This document shows, in pieces, positions 47,251 to 56,394 of a DNA stretch of 64,000 bases. Position numbers and translations under genes: made by a program. Position 1 is the stretch's first letter; the number at the start of each line of letters is the position of its first letter. The DNA comes from Acinetobacter soli (GTDB lineage Bacteria > Pseudomonadota > Gammaproteobacteria > Pseudomonadales > Moraxellaceae): the NCBI RefSeq assembly GCF_000760595.1, contig NZ_BBNM01000005.1, positions 124,001 through 188,000 on the forward strand, read 5' to 3'. The notes under the pieces are model-generated. The model was not told where the DNA came from, made no database searches, and saw only the letters and a program-made list of their open reading frames with translations.

Positions 47251-47475
47251 AACCCGAGTTATACATCCTGTAAAACTCGGGTTAATGAGGTTGTGCTTTC
47301 GAGACATTTCTTGTTTTGTGTTGCGTCCATCGCAGCATCAAGTCCGTGATGCATTCCAATCAGCGTCGTCTTCCTTAGTGGGATGATCCGTTCCCGTGTT
47401 CCGTGTGCCGATGAAGTTATAGTATCCCGATGTACGACAGCTGCCTATTGGCTACATTCGCCAATGAATGTAAGC
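47251..47475. ncRNA. Structured intergenic element, possible small RNA or small ORF (unknown)
   Basis: This segment of about 225 bases is less AT-rich than the sequence to its left. It contains AACCCGAGTT (47251-47260) paired with AACTCGGGTT (47274-47283), a GCATCA/TGATGC hairpin near 47335-47352, and nested alternative hairpins at 47447-47472. A reverse-strand frame of 62 codons is open from 47444 to 47259, with its only ATG at 47354 (31 residues, MHHGLDAAMDATQNKK and on). Whether this is an sRNA, a small protein gene or a long terminator region cannot be decided by reading. Confidence 0.35.
47447..47472. repeat. Interlocked inverted repeats (A-B-A'-B')
   Basis: ATTGGC (47447-47452), TACATTC (47453-47459), GCCAAT (47460-47465) and GAATGTA (47466-47472) follow one another without gaps. 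ATTGGC pairs with GCCAAT, and TACATTC pairs with GAATGTA. The two hairpins exclude each other because each stem is the other's loop. Confidence 0.6.
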
Positions 47476-47501
47476 ATTTTCCTACAAAATGATCCAATTT
47501 A

Positions 47502-48629
47502 CTAAGGTTTCGAGAGCTGACTGGCTTCATGTGCACTAAGCTGTTCTTCTTCACGTGCCTTTTGAATCCCTTCCTGAATCGCCTCTTGCGCGTCTTGATG
47601 ATCCTCTGAAGTTTCTTCAAGTTCATCTTGAAGCTGTTCAAAATGCCGATCGGTTTGTAAAACCACATACACAGGAAAATGATCCGAACCCACATGCGCT
47701 AAACGCTGCATATTGACCAGTGCAAAATCATTGCTATGAAAAACATGATCGAGTGACCAGCGTAACAGCGGATAGTCGGCATGAAAAGTATTGACAAAAT
47801 GCCGCCCTACCCGTGGATCCAGTAATCCACTGATTCGCTGAAACAATCGAGTGGTTCGCGACCATGCCACATCATTTAAATCCCCCATGACAATACAGCT
47901 CTGATCTAGATCTTTAACCTGATCGCCCACAATCAACAGTTCGGCATCTCGCAGGGTCGAATCTTTGGCTTCGGTTGGACTTGGCGGTTTAGGGTGCAGA
48001 CAGTACAGATCAATCGGAAGCCCTGAAGGCAGGCGTACCGTGGTATGAATCGATGGGATTTCTTTACTCAGAATAAATTTGACTTCGGTATGCTCTAACT
48101 TAAAACGGCTATACAAATGCATGCCATATAAATTGTCGAGTGGAACAGCAACCCGGTACGGATAATCAGGTTCAATTACCGACAGTTCATTTTGCCAAGT
48201 CTGATCGGTTTCCAGCGTAAGCACCACATCTGGCTTAAGCTTACGAATCTGATCAATCAATAAATGATACTGACGGTTTGGAGTCAAAACATTACTAATT
48301 AATAGCGCAATCTGATGGCTCGGATTATGTAGCTCTGGCGGTACCTGTAATACCTGCTTTTTCCATAAAAAAGTATACGGCAGTACCATTTTCAACTGAT
48401 AGGCAATTGCAGCAATCAGAAGAATTAAAATGAGTTCACGTGGCAGCGTCCAGGGTGCATCCCAGAGCGCATAAGCCAATAAAACCACAGCGCCTAGTGC
48501 CAAAATTTGCAGACGTGGAAAGTCGGCGCCTCGAATCCACCACTCATCTCGTGGGATCAATGACCAAAACGTTAGCCAGATCACCAGCACCGCACAAACT
48601 TCCAAAAAAAGCATCACGTTTTGTTCCAC
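47502..48629 (-). CDS. Membrane-anchored endonuclease/exonuclease/phosphatase-family protein
   Basis: The 375-residue protein has three N-terminal hydrophobic helices (to about residue 85), then an EEP-fold domain facing the periplasm. The catalytic signatures are LTLETDQTW (Glu), CIVMGDLNDVAWS (Asp/Asn) and GSDHFPVYVVL (Asp-His). The C-terminal 45 residues are highly charged, rich in Glu and Gln. EEP family members hydrolyse phosphodiesters or phosphomonoesters; the substrate is not known. It stands alone between gltP and asd. Confidence 0.85.
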   Translation of the reverse strand: MEQNVMLFLEVCAVLVIWLTFWSLIPRDEWWIRGADFPRLQILALGAVVLLAYALWDAPWTLPRELILILLIAAIAYQLKMVLPYTFLWKKQVLQVPPELHNPSHQIALLISNVLTPNRQYHLLIDQIRKLKPDVVLTLETDQTWQNELSVIEPDYPYRVAVPLDNLYGMHLYSRFKLEHTEVKFILSKEIPSIHTTVRLPSGLPIDLYCLHPKPPSPTEAKDSTLRDAELLIVGDQVKDLDQSCIVMGDLNDVAWSRTTRLFQRISGLLDPRVGRHFVNTFHADYPLLRWSLDHVFHSNDFALVNMQRLAHVGSDHFPVYVVLQTDRHFEQLQDELEETSEDHQDAQEAIQEGIQKAREEEQLSAHEASQLSKP

Positions 48630-48796
48630 CTTGTCATTTTGAATTTATTTTTATCTCGCGTCTCTCTATGTAGCACATTCATAAATTTATTCACAATAAA
48701 GGGTATGTTTTAATTGGATAATACTTGCAGTTGTGGTCGCTTTTGATACACTCAAGCCCCTCTTTTACATTTTTTAACGCACCGAGGCAAAGTGAC

Positions 48797-49915
48797 ATGA
48801 AAGTAGGTCTGGTCGGTTGGCGCGGGATGGTTGGTTCCGTCCTTATGCAACGTATGGTTGAAGAAAATGATTTTGCTCATTTTGAGCCATTTTACTTTTC
48901 TACCAGTAATGCAGGTGGTGAAGCTCCTTCATTTGGTGGTAAAACTGCCCCAGCACTTATGGATGCGACAGACATTAGTAGTCTGAAGCAAATGGATGTC
49001 ATTATTACCTGCCAAGGGGGCGATTACACCTCTGAGGTTTTTCCAAAGCTGAAGGCTGAAGGCTGGAACGGTTACTGGATCGATGCAGCATCTACCTTAC
49101 GTATGGCAGATGACGCCATCATCGTACTTGATCCGGTGAATGCCAATGTGATCAAAGACGGCTTGAGCAAAGGCACCAAAACCTTTGTGGGTGGTAACTG
49201 TACCGTCTCTCTCATGTTGATGGGTCTGGGTTCACTGTTCCAGCACAATTTAGTGGAATGGATGAGCGCGATGACCTATCAGGCTGCATCTGGTGCGGGC
49301 GCACAAAATATGCGTGAACTGTTGACGGGTATGGGTTATCTGTACAACAGCACCAAAGACTTACTGGACGACCCACGCTCTGCGATTTTAGACATCGACA
49401 GCCGTGTTGCACAGTTACAGCGTGGTGATGACTTCCCGAAAGCCAACTTTGGGGTGCCACTGGCAGGCTCTTTGATTCCGTATATCGACAAACAGCTCGA
49501 TAACGGTCAGTCTAAAGAAGAGTGGAAAGGCCAAGCTGAAACCAACAAAATTTTAGGGAATGCACAAATCGTTCCGATCGACGGTCACTGTGTTCGTATT
49601 GGTGCCATGCGTTGCCACTCGCAGGCATTGACCATCAAGCTCAGAAAAGATGTGCCGCTTGATGAAATCGAAGATATGATTCGTCAATCTAACCCATGGG
49701 CAAAAGTAGTGCCAAACACACGTGAAGCGTCAATGACTGACCTGACACCAGTGGCCGTGACAGGTACGCTGACTGTTCCAGTGGGTCGTTTACGTAAACT
49801 CAATATGGGCAAAGAGTATCTCGGTGCTTTCACTGTGGGCGATCAGTTGCTTTGGGGTGCTGCCGAGCCGCTACGCCGCATGTTGCGTATTTTAATTGAA
49901 TATAAAGCTGCTTGA
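48797..49915 (+). CDS. asd: Aspartate-semialdehyde dehydrogenase
   Basis: The 372-residue enzyme makes aspartate semialdehyde for lysine/DAP, threonine and methionine synthesis. The N-terminal [12 protein letters not shown] is the NADP site, and the catalytic Cys135 is in [11 protein letters not shown]. The start at 48797 follows a GAGG site. The gene starts an asd-fimV-(asparaginase)-truA cluster; asd-fimV-truA order is conserved in Pseudomonas. Confidence 0.96.
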   Translation: MKVGLVGWRGMVGSVLMQRMVEENDFAHFEPFYFSTSNAGGEAPSFGGKTAPALMDATDISSLKQMDVIITCQGGDYTSEVFPKLKAEGWNGYWIDAASTLRMADDAIIVLDPVNANVIKDGLSKGTKTFVGGNCTVSLMLMGLGSLFQHNLVEWMSAMTYQAASGAGAQNMRELLTGMGYLYNSTKDLLDDPRSAILDIDSRVAQLQRGDDFPKANFGVPLAGSLIPYIDKQLDNGQSKEEWKGQAETNKILGNAQIVPIDGHCVRIGAMRCHSQALTIKLRKDVPLDEIEDMIRQSNPWAKVVPNTREASMTDLTPVAVTGTLTVPVGRLRKLNMGKEYLGAFTVGDQLLWGAAEPLRRMLRILIEYKAA

Positions 49916-49929
49916 TTGCAGCATTGATC

Positions 49930-49957
49930 AAAAGGCCGGTCATTTGACTGGCTTTTT
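49930..49957 (+). terminator. Terminator of asd
   Basis: AAAG(G)CCGGTC pairs with GACTGGCTTT, with one bulge and one wobble, and a T run follows. Confidence 0.7.
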
Positions 49958-50134
49958 TATTTGGTCGAACCCAAATACAGCGCAGGCTCTACCTAAATTA
50001 CCTGCTGCACAGAAAAGGGTATGACATTCCTCACAAAAAACGCTAAATTAGCTCTCAACTAAACATTAAAAAATTTATGCTGGATCAAGGTCGAATATCC
50101 TCAGCCAGTATCACGCGTGCTTCAGGGGAAAACT

Positions 50135-51259
50135 GTGTTATACGTGATTGCATTTATCATTTTGCTGGTCGTCGCGATCATCTTAAAAAAACGACAAGAT
50201 CAAAAAAAAGCGTCGCATTCATCAAAGGTGCAAGCCCCTATAGCTCAAGGTCATGAACACGTTCATCACGCGCCGTTTGCAGTGGCTGAGAGTCTTGTTC
50301 CCGCCACGATTGACCCCAATATTCAGGATCGTATTGAACAGTTGATTGAGATTGGCCATCTTTCGGCTGCCGAGGCACTGATCAATCAGACGCTCAATCG
50401 TGATCCTTCACGTCATCATTTCTATTTTTACTTACTGGATTTGCATCTGCGTCAGCAGGATGAGCTTGGGGTGAAGCAGCTCCTTCAAAATCTTGAGCAG
50501 CGTCAGTTACACGAGGTGCTTGCAGAAGTTCAAGTGCGCTATCAAGCTGCACAAAAGAATCCTGCTCCAACGGAAACTCCATCTACCGACATAGTTACTC
50601 CGTCAAAGCAGACACCTATTCCAGATGTAGTCGTTGAGCATAAAGTCGATACGACGATTTCACCTACACAACAACACACCCCTGAGCCTCAGCCAATTCT
50701 GGAGGCCAATCAGGCGCTAGAATTCAAACTGAATACGCCTGTGCCACCAACGCCAGTTCAGGTCAATGTAGAACCTGCATCAGTGCCAAAAATATCAACG
50801 CCTGAAGCTGAGCAGCCTGCAAAACAAACACAACAGCAGACAGCGCCTGCTGCTGTAGAACTCACGAATACCGCCTCGACACTGAAACTGGCTCCAATGG
50901 ATGACGCAGCCGCAACTGCTCAAGTATCATCGTCATCTTCTACCTCTCCCGCCTCTTCTACCCCTCAAGTGGTTTTTGCTGAGCTTGATGGAGCCGAAGC
51001 TGAAAGCGAAGCACTATCTACTGCGACCACAATAGCGACGCCAGTCACCATAAAGCCTCAAGATCCTTTGGTTAAGGCTTTTCCGGAACTGGCAGATATC
51101 GATGAAGTTCAACTCGATCTAGAGCTGGCTCAGCAATATATCGAGCTGGGTGCTTTTGAATCGGCCTGCATTTTACTCGAGAAAAATGATGCACGATTTA
51201 ATCAAGAGCAGCGTGATCTTTCAAAAAAACTGTTAAATCGAATAGCATCTTCAAGTTGA
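50135..51259 (+). CDS. fimV: FimV-family C-terminal-type protein (short, no LysM domain)
   Basis: The GTG at 50135 has an AGGGG site seven bases upstream, giving 374 residues; a GTG at 50117 is less likely. One N-terminal helix (LYVIAFIILLVVAIIL) is followed by a cytoplasmic part with a TPR-like segment (IGHLSAAEALINQTLNRDP, about 80-98). A long Pro/Thr/Gln-rich disordered middle and a C-terminal FimV motif (IDEVQLDLELAQQYIELGAF, near 333) follow. Its place between asd and truA matches Pseudomonas fimV, which is needed for polar twitching motility. It lacks the periplasmic LysM part and is far shorter, so the symbol is by synteny and C-terminal similarity. Confidence 0.75.
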   Translation: MLYVIAFIILLVVAIILKKRQDQKKASHSSKVQAPIAQGHEHVHHAPFAVAESLVPATIDPNIQDRIEQLIEIGHLSAAEALINQTLNRDPSRHHFYFYLLDLHLRQQDELGVKQLLQNLEQRQLHEVLAEVQVRYQAAQKNPAPTETPSTDIVTPSKQTPIPDVVVEHKVDTTISPTQQHTPEPQPILEANQALEFKLNTPVPPTPVQVNVEPASVPKISTPEAEQPAKQTQQQTAPAAVELTNTASTLKLAPMDDAAATAQVSSSSSTSPASSTPQVVFAELDGAEAESEALSTATTIATPVTIKPQDPLVKAFPELADIDEVQLDLELAQQYIELGAFESACILLEKNDARFNQEQRDLSKKLLNRIASSS

Positions 51260-51301
51260 TCGCTCTAACATAAGCAGTCTGTCGGGACTGCTGGTTTGAA
51301 C

Positions 51302-52282
51302 ATGAATAAAATTGCCTTAATTTATATGGGTGGAACCTTTGGTTGTATTGGTGAACCGCTTGCACCAATGCCCTATGATGCCTTTCAACCCCAATTAGAA
51401 CGCATTCTTCCACCACAATACGCAGTCGATTGTTTTAAAGCCCCTTCAATTAAAGATAGTAGCGCCTGCACTGCCGCAGACTGGCTGTTACTGGTACAAC
51501 AGATTCAGGGACTGCAGCTTGAGGGCTATACACACTTTGTGGTGATTCACGGGACCGATACCATGAGTTACGCGTCTGCAACTTTGGCACGCTTTTTGGG
51601 ACAAACCTGTCACGTGGTGATCACGGGTAGTCAGTATCCGCTACTTAACACTGCAGGCGACGATACACGTGAATTTACCGATGCGATCGAGAATTTATAC
51701 TTAGCATTAGAGAGCGTTCAGCGTTTAGAAAGCGGTACCTATCAGGCCTTTCATCATCAAATTTTTCACGGTCAAACCGTTCTTAAAACCCATACAACTG
51801 AGCTGGATGCATTTTCCGGTGTCTCGGCCGATGCACCTTGTGATACGGTCACAAATGCGATGGCTGTAGATGCTGCCATGATTGCACGTGCCGATGAACT
51901 GGCCATTGTGAATCTGATGCATCAACCTGTGCGTCCAGCGCACTTGGCACAGCAACTTGAAAATATTGCACAGCGACCACCGCACTTTTTAATTTTACAA
52001 GGATTCGGAACCGGTAATATTGCGGTCAATGACGCCATTCTGGCGCAGTTTCAACAATTACGTGCGCAAGGCTGTCTGGTGGTGTTAACCACACAAGTCA
52101 CCTTCGGCAAAATTGATCAGCGCTATGCCATTAGTGACTGGGTACATTGTGCAGGCATTGCCACCAATACCACGCATGGTCATGCCGATCTGTATGCCAA
52201 GCTGCTACAACTTTACTTACAGTATGATGATGCTGAAGATTGGTATCGACACTGGGATACCACCACAAAGGCTGAGGATTAA
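51302..52282 (+). CDS. Type I L-asparaginase
   Basis: The 326-residue protein starts MNKIALIYMGGTFGC; the TTG two codons upstream is rejected. The first catalytic Thr is in MGGTFG (Thr12), and the second is in VIHGTDTMSYASATL. The absence of a signal peptide indicates a cytoplasmic enzyme. It hydrolyses asparagine to aspartate and ammonia. It lies between fimV and truA, an insertion relative to the Pseudomonas order, and is two bases from truA. Confidence 0.9.
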   Translation: MNKIALIYMGGTFGCIGEPLAPMPYDAFQPQLERILPPQYAVDCFKAPSIKDSSACTAADWLLLVQQIQGLQLEGYTHFVVIHGTDTMSYASATLARFLGQTCHVVITGSQYPLLNTAGDDTREFTDAIENLYLALESVQRLESGTYQAFHHQIFHGQTVLKTHTTELDAFSGVSADAPCDTVTNAMAVDAAMIARADELAIVNLMHQPVRPAHLAQQLENIAQRPPHFLILQGFGTGNIAVNDAILAQFQQLRAQGCLVVLTTQVTFGKIDQRYAISDWVHCAGIATNTTHGHADLYAKLLQLYLQYDDAEDWYRHWDTTTKAED

Positions 52283-52284
52283 TC

Positions 52285-53097
52285 ATGCAACGTTTTGCTA
52301 TCGGCATTGAATTTTGTGGAATGCATTATCGTGGCTGGCAAACCCAACAGGCCGGTGTACCCAGTCTTCAAGAAGCGCTTGAAACGGTACTGAGTAAAAT
52401 TGCCAACGAGCCAATTCTATTGCATGGCGCAGGGCGAACCGATGCCGGCGTACATGCCACCAATATGGTGGCTCATTTTGATACGAATGCCATTCGACCT
52501 GAACAAGGTTGGTTAAGGGGAGCCAACAGCCAGTTACCCAAAGACATCTCGATCCAGTGGATCAAGGAGGTCGGTACAGACTTTCATGCACGCTTTAAAG
52601 CGCAGGCACGCCGCTACCGTTATGTGGTTTACAATACACCGAACCGTCCTGCGCTGTTACACAAACAAGTTACGCATGTGCATCAGCAGCTAGATGTCGA
52701 AAAAATGATGGTGGCGGCGCGTAAGTTTGAAGGCACGCATAACTTTGAGAGCTTCCGTGCAGCCGCTTGCCAGTCCAAGCAACCCGTTCGCCATTTGAGT
52801 CATTGCCGCTTGATCCGCCATGGCCGTTATTTGGTGTTAGATATTCAAGCCGATGGATTTTTACATCATATGGTGCGCAACATCATGGGCTGTTTACTCG
52901 AAATTGGTCAAGGCTGCTACGAGATCGACCATATCGATACCATGTTTGCCGCACAAGACCGTAAGGCAGCAGGTGTAACCGCACCAGCCGATGGACTGTA
53001 TTTCATTCAGGCTTATTACCCTGAACAATTTGATTTACCAAATCCTCCATTAGGGCCCCACTGGCTCAACTTACCCGATGAAATGGCCGATCTTTAA
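52285..53097 (+). CDS. truA: tRNA pseudouridine synthase A
   Basis: The 270-residue enzyme modifies U38-40 of tRNA anticodon stems. The catalytic Asp53 is in GAGRTDAGVHA. RRYRYVVYN and HHMVRNIMGCLLEIG match the family. It follows the asparaginase gene by two bases and ends with a bidirectional terminator. Confidence 0.96.
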   Translation: MQRFAIGIEFCGMHYRGWQTQQAGVPSLQEALETVLSKIANEPILLHGAGRTDAGVHATNMVAHFDTNAIRPEQGWLRGANSQLPKDISIQWIKEVGTDFHARFKAQARRYRYVVYNTPNRPALLHKQVTHVHQQLDVEKMMVAARKFEGTHNFESFRAAACQSKQPVRHLSHCRLIRHGRYLVLDIQADGFLHHMVRNIMGCLLEIGQGCYEIDHIDTMFAAQDRKAAGVTAPADGLYFIQAYYPEQFDLPNPPLGPHWLNLPDEMADL

Positions 53098-53119
53098 TCA
53101 AGCATCTTCTTGAGCTTAA

Positions 53120-53147
53120 AAAAAATGCATCCTTGGATGCATTTTTT
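53120..53147. terminator. Bidirectional terminator (truA / AraC gene)
   Basis: A-run plus TGCATCC, TT, then GGATGCA plus T-run form a nearly perfect palindrome between convergent genes. Confidence 0.85.
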
Positions 53148-53156
53148 ATGGGTCGC

Positions 53157-54164
53157 TTAACGTTGTTTACGCTTACGGTACTCTACTGGTGTTTCGTTGG
53201 TCCAGCGTTTAAATGCACGATAAAAAGTACTCGGCTCAGAAAAGCCAGTCAGGTAGACAATCCGTTCAACGCTTTCGCCTGTATTGGCCAATAGCCGTTT
53301 GGCAAGTCTACAGCGGTAATCCGACAGAATTTGCTGAAAGCTGGTATTGGCTTCACTGAGCTGGGTTCTTAACCGCCGTGGGGTGATGCTAAGCTGCGCA
53401 GCCACTGTTTCTAGTGTGGTTTCACCGCTTTCTAAAGTTGAACCAATGGCACGGCGTACCTCGCCAACCAGATCATAACGTGCCAGTTCTTGTAGCTTCT
53501 CAATGGCAAGCTGCTCATGGAGCTGCAACAGTTCTGGTTCGGCTTGCCATAATGGATAGTTTAAAATATCGGCATCGAAGTAAAGTCGGGTTTCTTTCTG
53601 CCCCAAACTGACCGGACAGCCGTAAACTCGGAAGTACTCGTCTTCTGGCGCGCCTTCACTAAAATTAAAATCGATAAAAATCGGGTGAAAGGCACCTTCG
53701 GTAATAAATTTAAAAAATCGTAAAACGCCCGAAATTGCACATTCAGAAAAATGACGGTTGACGATTGAGTCGGCAAATTTTTGCTCGCCGTTGGTCAGAT
53801 AGCAGCGCCCATCTTCAACCACCAGCTTGGCATGAAATACATCACTAATCAGACGCTGATAGGCTAAAGCGCGTTTGAGCCCCTCACCGAAGGTTTCACT
53901 GCTAATAAACAAGTGTTCAATGACTTGCCCACGGTACAGCGGCAAATGCTCGCCTAAGTGCAAACCGATATCTGGATCTTTACTGACTTCTTCTGCCGCA
54001 ACCCAAAATGCGTACTGGGCACTGACTGGCGTTCTCGAATTGGCATCGACCTGATTCAGTGCCACACCCGCTTTTGTTAAAATTTCTTCGGTTGGCAATC
54101 CAGCACGACGAATCGCTTGATAGCCAAACCGTAATACAACCGATGCATCTGTTAGCTGACCCAC
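53157..54164 (-). CDS. AraC-family transcriptional regulator
   Basis: The 335-residue protein has an N-terminal Arabinose-binding-like domain (PF12625-type, about 20-205) and a C-terminal AraC HTH. The HTH reads TLETVAAQLSITPRRLRTQL and the late ERIVYLTGFSEPSTFYRAFK, FKRWTNETPVEYR. Regulators of this class sense small molecules such as amino acids. It is divergent from infA with a gap of about 230 bases; the target is unknown. Confidence 0.88.
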   Translation of the reverse strand: MGQLTDASVVLRFGYQAIRRAGLPTEEILTKAGVALNQVDANSRTPVSAQYAFWVAAEEVSKDPDIGLHLGEHLPLYRGQVIEHLFISSETFGEGLKRALAYQRLISDVFHAKLVVEDGRCYLTNGEQKFADSIVNRHFSECAISGVLRFFKFITEGAFHPIFIDFNFSEGAPEDEYFRVYGCPVSLGQKETRLYFDADILNYPLWQAEPELLQLHEQLAIEKLQELARYDLVGEVRRAIGSTLESGETTLETVAAQLSITPRRLRTQLSEANTSFQQILSDYRCRLAKRLLANTGESVERIVYLTGFSEPSTFYRAFKRWTNETPVEYRKRKQR

Positions 54165-54330
54165 GCGGCGCCCTTCCTTGTATGTTCTTCATTTATACTT
54201 AAAACTCTCAATTTAGATTAGCGTCGATTGACCAAAGTGACAACTCAATTCAGGTCATTTTTGTAGATTTTTTTTGTTTCAAATGACCTGTATTCCCAAG
54301 TGGAACGCCGATTAGATCACCGCCTATGGC

Positions 54331-54359
54331 TTGTTTTTTCGAAAAAAATTGCCTATAAT
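54331..54359 (+). promoter_or_regulatory. Promoter of infA
   Basis: TTGTTT (54331-54336) and a perfect TATAAT (54354-54359) are 17 bases apart. The infA start is 34 bases downstream, giving a short leader. An AGGTAGG ribosome site precedes the ATG. Confidence 0.75.
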
Positions 54360-54392
54360 TTGCGCCTTTCCAATTTGATCATCAGGTAGGCT

Positions 54393-54614
54393 ATGGCCAA
54401 TAAAGAGGAACTCATTGAGTTCGAAGGCGTTGTCACCGAAACGCTTCCTAATACGATGTTCCGTGTACGTTTAGAAAACGGTCACGAAGTAATTGCGCAC
54501 ATTTCTGGTAAAATGCGTAAGCACTATATCCGTATCTTGACGGGTGATAACGTTAAAGTTGAAATGACACCTTATGATTTAAGTAAAGGTCGTATCACGT
54601 ACCGCGCACGTTAA
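54393..54614 (+). CDS. infA: Translation initiation factor IF-1
   Basis: The 73-residue OB-fold protein starts [20 protein letters not shown] and ends [12 protein letters not shown]-1 occupies the ribosomal A site and assists IF-2 and IF-3. The length is typical. Confidence 0.97.
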   Translation: MANKEELIEFEGVVTETLPNTMFRVRLENGHEVIAHISGKMRKHYIRILTGDNVKVEMTPYDLSKGRITYRAR

Positions 54615-54634
54615 ACACGTTTAGCGAATGCACT

Positions 54635-54667
54635 AAAGCCACTCTCTACTGTCAGTGGCTTTTTTTA
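54635..54667 (+). terminator. Terminator of infA
   Basis: AAAGCCACT (54635-54643) pairs with AGTGGCTTT (54654-54662) and is followed by T. Confidence 0.82.
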
Positions 54668-54681
54668 TAACAGTTTTACTT

Positions 54682-55068
54682 TTAATCACTTAAAGCAGAT
54701 GTTTTACAACCAATCGTTTTACATTCACGTAAGCGTTCACGAATCCAAGAGTTACGTTCTTGCGTTTTAGACAGCTGGCAGTTGGTATAAATGACGGTCC
54801 CGACGTCTGAATCACCAGAACAACTTTGATCTCGTTCTTTAATCCAAGCCAATTGAGAACGTTTTAAAATCGTTTTCTGCTGGGTATTTAATTTGTTACG
54901 CAGTAGTTGATAATTTTGATTTAATTCCCGATCTGCATTTACGTATACCTTATTGGCACAGTGAACTGCATCATAGCTATTGCGTGTATTGTCACAGTTG
55001 TCTGCGTACGATGTAGCTGATACCGCTAAAAATGCGGCAGCAGATAAAAGTTTTAAATTGAATTTCAT
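54682..55068 (-). CDS. Secreted LprI/DUF1311-like protein
   Basis: The 128-residue protein starts at ATG 55068, seven bases after GAGG (the frame to 55095 is rejected). The signal peptide is about 22 residues (cleavage at SYA|DN). Six Cys in the mature part suggest disulphides. DRELNQNYQLLRNKL and AWIKERDQSCS resemble the LprI/DUF1311 family, some members of which inhibit lysozyme. That role is not proven for this protein. Confidence 0.85.
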   Translation of the reverse strand: MKFNLKLLSAAAFLAVSATSYADNCDNTRNSYDAVHCANKVYVNADRELNQNYQLLRNKLNTQQKTILKRSQLAWIKERDQSCSGDSDVGTVIYTNCQLSKTQERNSWIRERLRECKTIGCKTSALSD

Positions 55069-55210
55069 AGTCAAAGCCTCATTCCTTTTTGTCATTTATT
55101 CTACGAGTACTGTACTTATAAAAAGTGATCTCAGCATCTTATCGACTTTTTTAAGACGCATTTTTTATTTAAGTTAGCACACTATTTTATTTTCATTGTA
55201 CTCAAAAATA

Positions 55211-55245
55211 AAAAAAGTAGATGCCTTGATCAAGACATCTACTTT
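55211..55245 (-). terminator. Terminator of leuB
   Basis: Read on the reverse strand, AAAGTAGATG and CATCTACTTT form the outer stem, with an inner CTTGATCAAG palindrome, followed by a T run. It lies about 25 bases past the leuB stop. Confidence 0.82.
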
Positions 55246-55270
55246 CAGATTTTATTTGAGCCTAATTATT

Positions 55271-56350
55271 TTAAGCTAAAGCAGCAACCACGGCCTGCCC
55301 CATCTCAACTGTACCCACTTTCTGCATACCTTCAGACATAATGTCGGCCGTACGTAAGCCTTGATCAAGCACTTGCCCTACGGCATCTTCAATGGCTTTT
55401 GCAGCAGCTTCTTCACGGAAAGTATAACGGAGCATCATAGCTACGGATAAAATCGTGGCCAATGGGTTCGCCACATTTTGCCCTGCGATATCCGGTGCAG
55501 AACCATGACATGGCTCATACATGCCTTTGCCCTGCTCATCTAGAGATGCAGATGGCAACATGCCGATTGAACCGGTCAACATGGCCGCCTCATCCGACAA
55601 AATATCACCAAACAAGTTACCGGTTACAATCACATCAAACTGCTTTGGTGCGCGTACCAGTTGCATTGCTGCATTGTCGACATACATATGGGACAACTGA
55701 ATGTTTGGATACTGCGCTTGCTGAAGGTCGCTTACGGTTTGTTTCCAAAGCTCCGTTACCTCAAGCACATTGGCTTTGTCGACCGAGCACACTTTGCTAC
55801 CACGCAGTGCAGCAAGCTCAAAAGCCACTTTTGCAATGCGCTTAATTTCAGATTCGCTGTAGACATCGGTGTTAAAGCCTTGCTTTTCGCCGTTTTCAAG
55901 TTCGCGAATACCGCGCGGCTGACCAAAGTAGATCCCGCCAGTTAATTCACGCACAATCAGGATATCTAACCCAGATACGATTTCAGGCTTTAAACTAGAG
56001 GCATCTGCAAGCTGCGGATACAAAATGGCAGGACGCAAATTAGCAAATAAATTCAGTTCACTACGGATTTTTAACAGACCACGTTCTGGACGGATAGAGC
56101 GTTCAATGCTATCCCACTTCGGTCCGCCTACCGCACCAAGTAAAATAGCATCTGCTTGTTTTGCTTGCTCGCTGGTTACGGCAGGATACGGTTCGCCATG
56201 CGCATCAATGGCGGCACCGCCAAGTAGACCATGCTCCCAGTTTAAACCAAGATTGAATTTTTGATTGACTGCGCTCAGCACTTGCTCGGCAGCCCCTACA
56301 ATTTCAGGGCCAATACCGTCACCGGCTAAAATTAAAATTTGCTTCGACAT
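55271..56350 (-). CDS. leuB: 3-isopropylmalate dehydrogenase
   Basis: The 359-residue NAD-dependent enzyme converts 3-isopropylmalate to the 2-oxo acid. It starts [18 protein letters not shown] at 56350; a GGAAA site is upstream, while the frame to 56362 lacks one. [16 protein letters not shown] and the [19 protein letters not shown] segment are characteristic. It is the last gene of the leuC-GST-leuD-lipoprotein-leuB block. Confidence 0.96.
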   Translation of the reverse strand: MSKQILILAGDGIGPEIVGAAEQVLSAVNQKFNLGLNWEHGLLGGAAIDAHGEPYPAVTSEQAKQADAILLGAVGGPKWDSIERSIRPERGLLKIRSELNLFANLRPAILYPQLADASSLKPEIVSGLDILIVRELTGGIYFGQPRGIRELENGEKQGFNTDVYSESEIKRIAKVAFELAALRGSKVCSVDKANVLEVTELWKQTVSDLQQAQYPNIQLSHMYVDNAAMQLVRAPKQFDVIVTGNLFGDILSDEAAMLTGSIGMLPSASLDEQGKGMYEPCHGSAPDIAGQNVANPLATILSVAMMLRYTFREEAAAKAIEDAVGQVLDQGLRTADIMSEGMQKVGTVEMGQAVVAALA

Positions 56351-56394
56351 GAACGTTTCCATTTCTAAATATCAGCCGATTGACTGATTGAACA

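Noticed and set aside
47065..47307. 80-residue reverse-strand frame in the AT-rich gap
   Set aside because: Its composition is low-complexity and hydrophobic, it has no ribosome site, and it overlaps the hairpin element.
50394..50582. Possible reverse-strand frame inside fimV
   Set aside because: It is explained by the opposite-strand coding region.
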